From the NCBI GenBank assembly GCA_964584245.1, contig CAZOZK010000020.1, positions 1 to 14,333 on the forward strand: a DNA stretch of 14,333 nucleotides, written 5' to 3'. Made by a program: the position numbers and the translations under genes. Of this stretch, positions 1-6,230 are shown piece after piece (the first letter of the stretch is position 1; every line of letters begins with the position of its first letter). Below the pieces are notes generated by a model that saw only the letters and a program-made list of their open reading frames with translations, ran no database searches and was not told the DNA's origin. This DNA is from CAZOZK01 sp964584245. Its GTDB lineage: Bacteria > Patescibacteriota > Microgenomatia > UBA1400 > PJMF01.

Positions 1-76
1 ATACATAAGACCAGAAAATATCTATTAACTATATGTATTTTTTGATTTTTACGAGTAGTATTAGGCTTGTAAGCCT

Positions 77-109
77 GGAGAAAGTTCTTCTACCTCTCTC
101 CCATTTTTT
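77..109 (+). terminator. Possible intrinsic terminator of a gene left of the window
   Basis: GGAGA (77-81) can pair with TCTCC (97-101) across a 15-nt loop, and six T residues follow at 104-109. Directly before it lies a compact inverted repeat, AGGCTT-GT-AAGCCT (63-76). The short stem and long loop make this weak; it would end a rightward transcript whose gene lies outside the window. No other function is evident for bases 1-168. Confidence 0.25.
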
Positions 110-180
110 ACCGCATAATTACCGCAAACCCAGAAAAACTCACCAAATACATCAAGAAAACTACAAATATGCAGAAAAGT

Positions 181-471
181 ATGAAAATTGGCAAAATCCT
201 CGGATCATTTTTCCTCGACTCTAAGGGAAACCTAGTCCTGATACAGTTCCCCAATGCCCCACTCTGGGCCGCTATACTCTTTTATTGCATTCGCTTTATT
301 CCCATCCAAAATACTCGAGTACTCATGCAAATCAGCTCTTGGGGAATGTTTTTTACCCTGATGTACTGGTCATACCTAGAAATTACCAGCGGTGTCACCG
401 GCTTTCGTCGAGTACTTGGGTTGCTAGTGGCCGCAAGTGAGCTGTATTGGCTGTACCAGATCATCCTCTAG
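181..471 (+). CDS. Small hydrophobic membrane protein, hypothetical
   Basis: A 96-residue protein of unknown function. After a short N-terminal segment with KGN and QFPN, it has about three hydrophobic stretches (roughly residues 22-42, 46-64 and 76-94 from this start) separated by a basic loop with FRR, so an inner-membrane protein is likely. I have the impression that small proteins of this shape (a GNLVL..QFPN segment followed by three membrane helices) recur in CPR genomes, but cannot name a family. Two ATG codons compete: 169 (100 aa) and 181; I chose 181 because the protein then begins MKIGK. Neither has a convincing Shine-Dalgarno. It carries one of the CTCGAG palindromes. It is convergent with the membrane protein gene to its right, with only 27 bp between the stops. 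Confidence 0.6.
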   Translation: MKIGKILGSFFLDSKGNLVLIQFPNAPLWAAILFYCIRFIPIQNTRVLMQISSWGMFFTLMYWSYLEITSGVTGFRRVLGLLVAASELYWLYQIIL

Positions 472-498
472 TACCTACGCTCTGATCCCAAAGTAGCA

Positions 499-1266
499 CT
501 ACTTCCAAGGAAATAAGAGAAAGAATAACACCACAGTCAGGGAGGCCACCAAGGAGTACTCGGTCAAAGTATTGGTGAATAACACCCCACGCATATAGTT
601 ATGGAACAATCCCAAGCCAATGTACAAAAAGGCCATGATCAACAGGGCAACATTCCAGATCGATAACGGGAAGAACGAGAAGACAATTGCCAGTTCGACT
701 ATGATCAAGGTCAAAATAGCCGTCAGTAGCAACAATTGCTTACTAATATACTGTTCAAGGTTGATCGACCAAATCGACATAAAAATCAGCGGCAGATGGC
801 TAAGTCCAACCAAGATTGCGTTCCAGTAAAACGGTAGTCTCAGGGAAAAAATAGTGTTTGTGAGCAGCAGCGAAGTCAACAACGTAAACAGCAATCCAAT
901 GGCATTTGCAGCGTGAACAAGCTGGATGGTGCGGCCTTTAGCGACCGAAAAAATGTTAGAACTGAGAAGCAATGCGTACATCCCAACGCCAAACAAACTA
1001 ATGGTGAATAAACGGCTCAGAAAGCCTTCTGGCAACAAGAAATAGAACAAAGCCACTGCGGCTCCATACACCGCTGGAAATGGCAGAATGGTGACCCACT
1101 CTAGGCGTTGTAAATCATCGGAAAGCGACCAACCCGAGACCAAATAGGTAGCCAAGGCAAAAATGCCAACTGCCAAGTAGCGATACTCAAGTTGCACCAA
1201 CTGGATACTCCACAGCCCGAGACTGAGTAGAATTGAAGCAATAACAAATTTTTCGCGTCTGCGCAT
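499..1266 (-). CDS. Polytopic membrane protein, DUF5656-like
   Basis: A 255-residue, very hydrophobic protein with about nine predicted membrane segments (approximately residues 7-25, 30-47, 57-79, 86-107, 116-139, 147-168, 177-199, 202-222, 236-252) and a basic N-terminus (MRRREK), suggesting the N-terminus stays inside. There is no signal peptide or enzymatic motif. Features such as LPEGFLSRLF, GMYALLLSSNIFSVA and RLPFYWN resemble the DUF5656 proteins annotated in Microgenomates; this is recognition from memory and not a search. Function is unknown. It lies 73 bp downstream of yebC on the same strand with no clear promoter or terminator between, so co-transcription with yebC is plausible. 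A GAG-containing stretch upstream of the ATG could serve as a weak ribosome binding site. Confidence 0.8.
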   Translation of the reverse strand: MRRREKFVIASILLSLGLWSIQLVQLEYRYLAVGIFALATYLVSGWSLSDDLQRLEWVTILPFPAVYGAAVALFYFLLPEGFLSRLFTISLFGVGMYALLLSSNIFSVAKGRTIQLVHAANAIGLLFTLLTSLLLTNTIFSLRLPFYWNAILVGLSHLPLIFMSIWSINLEQYISKQLLLLTAILTLIIVELAIVFSFFPLSIWNVALLIMAFLYIGLGLFHNYMRGVLFTNTLTEYSLVASLTVVLFFLLFPWK

Positions 1267-1339
1267 AGTCTTTAGGTTTCTCTAGTTTGATCGGCGCTTG
1301 TGTATTTTCAGCTACCAGCCATTAATCTCGCTCACAAAG

Positions 1340-1912
1340 TTACTCAGTTTCATCTTCATCGAGCTGTGCAGCCACATAAACGTCTTCAACGTCATCATAC
1401 TCTCGAAGTGCATCAACTAAAGCAGTAACTTTCTCTTTCTGTGTCTCATCATTGAAAGGAAGCGGCATCAGCGCCTCGTACCCTTGGCCATCTGCAGATC
1501 GCTGGAACATATAACTCACGGAATTTGGACTACCAAGCGAGCCACCGTTCTTAGAAAAGAGGTGACGAATATCGCCCCCAGTTCTGTTTGGATTCTCGGT
1601 CACTGCTTGCACCATGATAGGAATACCGCCAAATCCAAATCCTTCATACATACTTTCTTGATAAGTAGCACCTGCAGCACTTTTACCAAGTCCGCGATCA
1701 ATTGCTCGCTGAATCTTCTCTTTTGGCATATTTGCAGATCTAGCCTTCTCAAGAATGAGGCGCAAAGTAGGATTGGTATCGGGATTTCCGTTACTACTCT
1801 CTTTTACCGCGTTCTTGATTAGTTTAGAAATTTGAGTAAACGTTTTTGCCTTTTTCTCATCTGCAGCGCCTTTGCGTTGTTTAATGTTGTTCCACTTGCT
1901 GTGTCCTGACAT
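1340..1912 (-). CDS. yebC: YebC/TACO1-family protein, short form
   Basis: YebC-family proteins were long annotated as transcriptional regulators; mitochondrial TACO1 and bacterial YebC are now tied to translation of difficult, proline-rich stretches. The N-terminal half is canonical: MSGHSKW, KGAADEKKAK, NPTLR, NMPKEKIQRAIDRG, YEG(F/Y)G, NRT and GGSLG.PNSVSYMF (residues 1-136). The extreme C-terminus also fits (residues 150-180, ending YDDVEDVYV). Between them about 55 residues found in ordinary 240-250 aa members are absent, so this 190-aa protein lacks most of one domain. The reading frame is continuous, so this is not a frameshift. An AAGGAA Shine-Dalgarno lies 3 nt before the ATG, and a TACAAT -10-like box lies about 50 nt upstream. 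The gene is divergent from the TPR gene. Confidence 0.96.
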   Translation of the reverse strand: MSGHSKWNNIKQRKGAADEKKAKTFTQISKLIKNAVKESSNGNPDTNPTLRLILEKARSANMPKEKIQRAIDRGLGKSAAGATYQESMYEGFGFGGIPIMVQAVTENPNRTGGDIRHLFSKNGGSLGSPNSVSYMFQRSADGQGYEALMPLPFNDETQKEKVTALVDALREYDDVEDVYVAAQLDEDETE

Positions 1913-1959
1913 AATTTCCTTTTTGATGTGTAACCTTTACAGCTTTGTAATATCTATAT

Positions 1960-1968
1960 TGTATTGTA
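1960..1968 (-). promoter_or_regulatory. Candidate -10 element (TACAATACA) for yebC
   Basis: TACAATACA reads leftwards here, about 50 nt before the yebC ATG. The same nine bases occur leftwards before rpsB (7587-7595) and nfo (9554-9562). No convincing -35 hexamer is present at 17 bp. The surrounding bases are AT-rich and contain several other A/T hexamers, so the exact box is uncertain. Confidence 0.4.
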
Positions 1969-2023
1969 TAGTACAGAACTTGTAATGATAATACGCAAGG
2001 GATGTGGCAAACAGCCATTTTAC

Positions 2024-2052
2024 TTGACAGCGAAAGCGAATCAACGTATCCT
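2024..2052 (+). promoter_or_regulatory. Sigma-70-type promoter of the TPR gene
   Basis: A perfect TTGACA (2024-2029) is followed after exactly 17 bp by TATCCT (2047-2052, four of six matches to TATAAT). Transcription would start near 2059, about 11 nt before the ATG at 2070, leaving a very short leader with no Shine-Dalgarno. Confidence 0.7.
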
Positions 2053-2069
2053 TTGCAGAAGTTAAACTC

Positions 2070-2810
2070 ATGAATAAAACACACCTCTTGCAACTTCAAG
2101 CAATTCAAGCCGCCAAGGTCGGTGATTGGGAAACCGCTATTGAGAGAAACCAGGAGTTAGTTGATACAAATCCAGATGATATTGGAGCACTTAACCGTTT
2201 AGCTACATCTTGTTTGCAAGTCGGCAAAATTGAAGAAGCTAAAACCGCACTTGAACGCGTACTTGAGCTTGATAAATCAAACCAAATTGCCCGAAAGCAC
2301 CTCACAAACATCAAGGAAAATAAAAAAGCCAAAAAACCTAGTTTTAGTTCTGAGCAATTTATTGAAGAGCCTGGAGTTACCAAAATTGTTGAGCTGCACC
2401 GATTAGCAAATAAATCTATGCTACACGATTTACAGGTTGGACAGACTTGTGTACTTCTCCCAAAAAATCGCTATATTTCAGTCGAAACTCAAGAAAATGA
2501 ATACATTGGTGCCCTTCCTGAAGATCTCTCTTACAGACTCACCAAACTCATGAATCGCGGCAATACCTACGACTGTCTTATCCACAGTGCAAACGAAAAA
2601 GAGTGCCACTTGTACATCAAGGAGACCTTCCGCTCAAAGAAAAATGAAAACATTAACTCATTCCCGCTTAATAGAACTGCGATTGCCGCTATTAACGACG
2701 TGGATGAGCGCTTCTTACTCGAGGATAATATTCCAGTTTCTATCATCAACACTGATGAAGACACCGAGAAAACCATCGAGGATATTGATTCATCTCAGGA
2801 TGATGAATAG
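2070..2810 (+). CDS. TPR protein with CPR-type C-terminal domain
   Basis: A 246-residue, probably cytoplasmic protein. Residues 5-85 form two to three tetratricopeptide-like helical repeats (GDWETAIERNQELVDTNPDD; VGKIEEAKTALERVLELD), a protein-protein interaction scaffold. After a lysine-rich linker (83-90) comes a compact domain at about 96-190 with FIEEPG, LQVGQTCVLLPKN, YIGALPEDLSYRL and a basic KETFRSKK end. I recall TPR proteins of this layout from CPR genomes; the YIGALPEDLS segment recalls HIRAN-like or small beta-barrel nucleic-acid-binding folds, but this is a guess. The C-terminal tail (210-246) is strongly acidic. The gene has its own promoter, is divergent from yebC, and converges on the LytR_C gene with 14 bp between stops. 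Function unknown. Confidence 0.9.
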   Translation: MNKTHLLQLQAIQAAKVGDWETAIERNQELVDTNPDDIGALNRLATSCLQVGKIEEAKTALERVLELDKSNQIARKHLTNIKENKKAKKPSFSSEQFIEEPGVTKIVELHRLANKSMLHDLQVGQTCVLLPKNRYISVETQENEYIGALPEDLSYRLTKLMNRGNTYDCLIHSANEKECHLYIKETFRSKKNENINSFPLNRTAIAAINDVDERFLLEDNIPVSIINTDEDTEKTIEDIDSSQDDE

Positions 2811-2824
2811 GGTTTCCAAAAGTC

Positions 2825-3760
2825 TTAAAGATCATTTCCAATGAGCAAAACTACGCTGGCTCTGTAACGCGTTGCAGCTGCTTCATCTATAACTGCTTCC
2901 TTTGAGTTAGGCGTTAATTGCTTGAGCAAACTAATCACGCTTTCACACTCGACGTCACCTTTGGTTAAGATCAAACTGTTTTGCGTATCAGTCCTATTGG
3001 TGGTCAAACGAGCTACAAACAAGCCAGAGCGTTCTAAAATAGCGCCAATATCGGTAGCCAAACCAGGCTTCGGCGTCGTATTTACCACCGCAATGCTACA
3101 TGGCTGAGCATTAACTTGAATATCACGCTGCAGTTCATAACTATCCCACTTTTCTTGATCTGAAAACGATTTTTCTGCTAACTGAGTACTCGAGATATTC
3201 TGCAGATGCCACCACCACCAGGCTTGCCTCCAAAAGTCAGCTTTGGTGAGTTTTGTGTGCGAAGCAGTTGTCAGTGAACTCCACAGGCTTTTTTTAAGAT
3301 AGTCATGAGTTTTAAAAGTATCTGTTTGATCGTCCGCGGTTTGCTCGCCCTCTGGCGCCGGAAGTACCATTGTTTCATTGATTAACACCCGAAAAAGAAT
3401 GCTTGCTTGGGTTGGAGTAAGATTCGAAATTGGCTGCGATTCTTCGGTTTTTTTTGCAGAAAAATCTAGGTGATACAATTTCGTTTTTCCCGACTCCTGC
3501 TCATAATATGCGAGTATATTTTTGTCTATATTTCCATTTGAATCAAGATAATTGAACACTATTATTGTTGAGTCACTTTTTTGAGTAAGCAGGGATACAA
3601 AACCCAAACCAATCAATCCAATAACCACAATGAGTAGAAAACTAAAAATCCCGAATCTTTGAATTTTTTTTGCCAGGGATACTGCGACTTCCACACGATG
3701 CACTTGCTCTCTAGAGGCCTTATTTTTGAGCGGTGAGGTCGGTGTGAATATGTGTTTCAT
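2825..3760 (-). CDS. Membrane-anchored LytR_C-domain protein
   Basis: Up to 311 residues. A basic N-terminus is followed by one membrane helix (about 36-58), then an extracytoplasmic region. The C-terminal 90 residues (220-311) fit the LytR_C fold, a domain found after LytR-CpsA-Psr enzymes and alone in many surface proteins: SIAVVNTTPKPGLA, an amphipathic ILERSGLFVARL segment and a terminal ASVVLLIGND strand. The catalytic LCP domain is not recognisable in residues 60-215, which instead hold a run of four tryptophans (181-184), so wall-polymer ligase activity is unlikely. A role in envelope organisation is inference. From the ATG at 3760 the gene overlaps the end of tgt by 41 bp. GTG codons at Val20 or Val23, preceded by AGAGAG, are alternative starts. 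Confidence 0.75.
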   Translation of the reverse strand: MKHIFTPTSPLKNKASREQVHRVEVAVSLAKKIQRFGIFSFLLIVVIGLIGLGFVSLLTQKSDSTIIVFNYLDSNGNIDKNILAYYEQESGKTKLYHLDFSAKKTEESQPISNLTPTQASILFRVLINETMVLPAPEGEQTADDQTDTFKTHDYLKKSLWSSLTTASHTKLTKADFWRQAWWWWHLQNISSTQLAEKSFSDQEKWDSYELQRDIQVNAQPCSIAVVNTTPKPGLATDIGAILERSGLFVARLTTNRTDTQNSLILTKGDVECESVISLLKQLTPNSKEAVIDEAAATRYRASVVLLIGNDL

Positions 3761-4922
3761 GGTCTGTCAAAATCCAGGCTCGCAGCTGTTGCGACATACG
3801 AATCATAAATCGAGTGTTGTGGACACTTGCCAGGCGGTAATAACTCAATTCCTTGGTTTTATACAAATGATGCAGATACGCCCTTGAATATCCCTTTGAA
3901 CAAGTATAGCAGTCACAAGCATCTTGTGGAGAGTCCCCGCCGATTGGAGTGGTGTCAGTTGCAAATTGATTTGAACCAATTCTGACACGACCAGTTTCAA
4001 ACTCAGATATAAAACGTGGCACACTCGAAGAAAAATCAATTCTGCCTTGATACAACGAGCCATTACGGGCCATCCTAGTTGGGGCGACACAGTCAAACAT
4101 GTCCGCTCCTCCCAACACAGCATCTATAATATCTTGCGGATTCTGGCCCAGTCCCATGGTGTAACGAGGTTTGTTAATTGGGAGATGCGGCTGCAGACTA
4201 GCCAGCAATTCCCGAGTAGCTTCCATATTAAAACCAATAGTTTCTCCACCCAGCGCAATGCCATCGATATCCAAACTAAGCAACGCTTCAATCGCCTCAA
4301 TCCGCATAGCTACATCCTGAGCACCCTGCGCTATGCCAAAAAATGCCTGGTACGAGCCGTACTTGCTCTGGCGTTCATGGCGATTCCACAGTTCATACGC
4401 CTGCTGTGTCCAGTCCCAGGTCTTTTCCCAGGCTGCGCGAACTTGTTCTTTACTTGATGTTGTATCTGGAGTGCATTGGTCAAACGCCATAATTATGTCG
4501 GCTCCGATCACCCTTTGCATCTCGAGGGCCGAATCTGGAGTAAATCGGTGTTTTGAACCATCTAAGTGGGATGTGAATGTCACACCATCGTCATCTATTT
4601 TTGATCCAGGAATCGAAAAAACTTGAAAACCACCTGAGTCGGTCAAAATTGGATTATGCCAGTTCATCATAGTGTGTAGTCCACCAAGTTCCTCGAGACG
4701 CGCCGCACCAGGTCGCAAATACAGATGATAGGTATTTGCCAAAATAATCGCCGCCTGCGCCACCTGCAGATCGAGACTGTCTAGTGACTTAACACTTCCA
4801 ACCGTACCAACAGGCATAAAAATTGGCGTAGGAATAACTCCATGTGGCGTGTGCATCTCCCCTGCTCGGGCAAATCCTTTTTGCGCAAGGAGCTTAAATG
4901 AAAATGAATTCGAGTGTTTCAT
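3720..4922 (-). CDS. tgt: tRNA-guanine transglycosylase
   Basis: Exchanges guanine at position 34 of GUN-anticodon tRNAs for a queuosine precursor (preQ1 in most bacteria). The 400 residues (E. coli 375) form the TIM barrel plus zinc subdomain: DSGGFQVFS (95-103, proton-accepting Asp95), AFDQCTP (146-152), GIAQG (196-200), DMFDCVAPTR (274-283, nucleophile Asp277), and zinc ligands Cys336, Cys338, Cys341 and His368. The base-binding loop, GGLAVGE in the well-studied Zymomonas enzyme, is GGETIGF here (225-231), so the residue equivalent to Glu235 is Phe. It is divergent from queA, the next enzyme in the pathway, and followed by the LytR_C gene with 41 bp overlap. The start at 4922 is followed by a normal N-terminus; a clear Shine-Dalgarno is lacking. 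Confidence 0.97.
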   Translation of the reverse strand: MKHSNSFSFKLLAQKGFARAGEMHTPHGVIPTPIFMPVGTVGSVKSLDSLDLQVAQAAIILANTYHLYLRPGAARLEELGGLHTMMNWHNPILTDSGGFQVFSIPGSKIDDDGVTFTSHLDGSKHRFTPDSALEMQRVIGADIIMAFDQCTPDTTSSKEQVRAAWEKTWDWTQQAYELWNRHERQSKYGSYQAFFGIAQGAQDVAMRIEAIEALLSLDIDGIALGGETIGFNMEATRELLASLQPHLPINKPRYTMGLGQNPQDIIDAVLGGADMFDCVAPTRMARNGSLYQGRIDFSSSVPRFISEFETGRVRIGSNQFATDTTPIGGDSPQDACDCYTCSKGYSRAYLHHLYKTKELSYYRLASVHNTRFMIRMSQQLRAWILTDHETHIHTDLTAQK

Positions 4923-4938
4923 ACTTTTTCTGGGTCTA

Positions 4939-4972
4939 TTTTGGTTTTCTGGACCAAAAAATTAGAAAACCA
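4939..4972 (-). promoter_or_regulatory. Leader of tgt with alternative stems (candidate RNA switch)
   Basis: In the leftward tgt transcript, TGGTTTTCT (4972-4964 side) can pair over 9 bp with AGAAAACCA (4950-4942 side). Alternatively, TTTTGGT (4959-4953) can pair over 7 bp with ACCAAAA (4945-4939); the two share bases 4942-4945 and cannot coexist. A third option, TCTGG (4974-4970) with CCAGA (4952-4948), is compatible with the second and would form an H-type pseudoknot. The region ends 16 nt before the tgt ATG. It does not match the preQ1-I consensus. Confidence 0.35.
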
Positions 4973-4989
4973 GAGCGTACAGTATATCA

Positions 4990-5018
4990 TTGCACTGTGT
5001 GTTATTATAGGATAGAAT
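4990..5018 (+). promoter_or_regulatory. Candidate queA promoter
   Basis: TTGCAC (4990-4995) and TAGAAT (5013-5018, five of six matches to TATAAT) are separated by exactly 17 bp. Transcription would start near 5025, giving a queA leader of about 75 nt. The -10 box is only 3 bp from the oppositely oriented -10 of tgt. Confidence 0.5.
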
Positions 5019-5034
5019 CTGATTCTTCTTTCAA
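5004..5034 (-). promoter_or_regulatory. Candidate tgt promoter
   Basis: Leftwards, TTGAAA (5034-5029) is followed after 19 bp by a perfect TATAAT (5009-5004). The spacer is longer than the usual 17, but the -10 is ideal. The start would lie near 4997, giving a tgt leader of about 75 nt that contains the alternative stems. It overlaps the queA promoter. Confidence 0.5.
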
Positions 5035-5035
5035 G

Positions 5036-5070
5036 ATCTTTAAAGATGTAAAAAGCGAATGAGTACATCT
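5036..5070 (+). promoter_or_regulatory. Palindrome and hairpin in the queA leader
   Basis: A perfect 12-bp palindrome, ATCTTTAAAGAT (5036-5047), overlaps a hairpin AGATGTA (5044-5050) / TACATCT (5064-5070) with a 13-nt loop. The two use the same bases 5044-5047. Either could be a protein operator or part of a regulated leader; nothing identifies the ligand. Confidence 0.3.
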
Positions 5071-5099
5071 AAAAGCTATGTTGTGAGTACAAAAAAACT

Positions 5100-6191
5100 A
5101 TGCCATTGCTCAGCCAGTTCGACTACAACTTACCCCGAAACTCTATTGCCCAAGTGCCTGCCGATCCTCGTGACAGTTCAAAATTATTGAAACTAAACCA
5201 AATCTCTGGCGATATAACCGATACCGTTTTTAGCGACCTTCCAAACCAGTTACCACCACATACTCTGCTCGTTCGCAATAATACCAAGGTGATTCCTGCA
5301 CGCATTTTTGGATACAAAACCACAGGTGGTGCAGTAGAAATTTTGTTGATTCATCAAGAAAAAGATACTTGGGAATGTATGACCAGGCCAGGGTTGAAAG
5401 TGGGACAAACGGTACAGTTTAGTGGTCTCGAGGCAACCTGCCTTGAAATTCGTAACCAAACCAGAATTATGAAATTTTCCCAACATGGAGCCGAACTTTT
5501 CTCTACCCTCAGCGACATTGGCCACACTCCTATCCCCCCCTATATTTCTTGGGATGATAAAGATCCAGAGGAACTCAAGCAAAAATACCAGACGACCTAT
5601 GCCAAAATCGCTGGATCTGCAGCGGCGCCCACAGCTGGTCTGCACTTTACGCCTCAACTCGATGAAAAACTGCGTGCCGCTGGTTTCCAGATTGTGGAGG
5701 TTACTCTTCACGTCGGTCTGGGCACTTTTTTGCGGGTAAAAACTGAAGAAATCACAGATCACGCCATGCATTTCGAGTGGTTCTCACTTGATGCACACAC
5801 AGCCCAGCTACTAAACCATGCCAAGGAAAATAATCATCCAATCATTGCGGTTGGAACTACTACAACTCGAGTTTTGGAAACTGTGGCGCGACATACTCAG
5901 AACTCAGCAGCTGCATCACATAAAACGAATCAGCTATTTGCCCCTCTCGAGGGAGAAACCAATTTATTTGTCTACCCACCCAGTAAAATGCTCTCAATTG
6001 ATGGTATGATCACCAACTTTCACGAACCAAAATCAACATTGCTTATGCTAGTGAGTGCATTTTGTACTCAGCCCAACGCACCACATGAATTTACGAACTT
6101 TGCGCAAACAACTATTGGTAAAGCCTACACTCACGCCATCGAGAATAACTACCGTCTCCTCAGTTTTGGGGATGCAATGCTGATTGTGTAA
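5100..6191 (+). CDS. queA: S-adenosylmethionine:tRNA ribosyltransferase-isomerase
   Basis: Transfers and isomerises the ribosyl part of AdoMet onto preQ1-modified tRNA, giving epoxyqueuosine, the step after Tgt. The 363 residues match the usual 340-360 and carry the family's markers in order: YNLPRNSIAQVP..PRDSSKLL (9-30), NNTKVIPARIFG (60-71), YQTTYAKIAGSAAAPTAGLHFT (within 163-184), HVGLGTF (204-210), TTTTRVLE (253-260), TNLFVYPP (287-294), TNFHEPKSTLLMLVSAF (305-321) and a final YRLLSFGDAMLI. It is divergent from tgt and convergent with tsf. No strong Shine-Dalgarno precedes the ATG; an A-tract does. Its presence indicates that Tgt here can supply preQ1-tRNA, or that a preQ1 source exists in the host or surroundings; no preQ1 biosynthesis gene is in the window. 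Confidence 0.98.
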   Translation: MPLLSQFDYNLPRNSIAQVPADPRDSSKLLKLNQISGDITDTVFSDLPNQLPPHTLLVRNNTKVIPARIFGYKTTGGAVEILLIHQEKDTWECMTRPGLKVGQTVQFSGLEATCLEIRNQTRIMKFSQHGAELFSTLSDIGHTPIPPYISWDDKDPEELKQKYQTTYAKIAGSAAAPTAGLHFTPQLDEKLRAAGFQIVEVTLHVGLGTFLRVKTEEITDHAMHFEWFSLDAHTAQLLNHAKENNHPIIAVGTTTTRVLETVARHTQNSAAASHKTNQLFAPLEGETNLFVYPPSKMLSIDGMITNFHEPKSTLLMLVSAFCTQPNAPHEFTNFAQTTIGKAYTHAIENNYRLLSFGDAMLIV

Positions 6192-6196
6192 AATAA

Positions 6197-6228
6197 TTTT
6201 GCACTAAAGAAATGTTAGTTTTGCAAAA
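6197..6228. terminator. Possible bidirectional terminator between queA and tsf
   Basis: TTTTGCA (6197-6203) pairs with TGCAAAA (6222-6228), continued by CTAA (6204-6207) / TTAG (6215-6218) around a 7-nt loop with a 3-nt bulge. It fills the 39-bp gap between the convergent stops. The stem is AT-rich, and its own A/T ends would supply only short U-tracts in each direction, so strength is doubtful. Confidence 0.4.
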
Positions 6229-6230
6229 AT

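Noticed and set aside
60..80. tRNA anticodon arm-like CTTGTAA between partly complementary bases
   Set aside because: The closing pair would be G-G and no D arm, T arm (GTTCRA) or acceptor stem can be placed around it.
33..224. Rightward frame of 63 codons
   Set aside because: It overlaps the start of the membrane protein in another frame and has no protein-like pattern or ribosome binding site; a chance frame.
1881..2108. Leftward 75-codon frame across the yebC-TPR gap
   Set aside because: It overlaps both the yebC start and the TPR start and covers the promoters; no homology-like features.
5060..5102. preQ1-I riboswitch before queA, suggested by AAAAAAACTA next to the ATG
   Set aside because: GTAC can pair with GTAC around the loop, but the loop lacks the UAG needed to pair with the CUA tail and lacks the conserved C-rich end of the aptamer.
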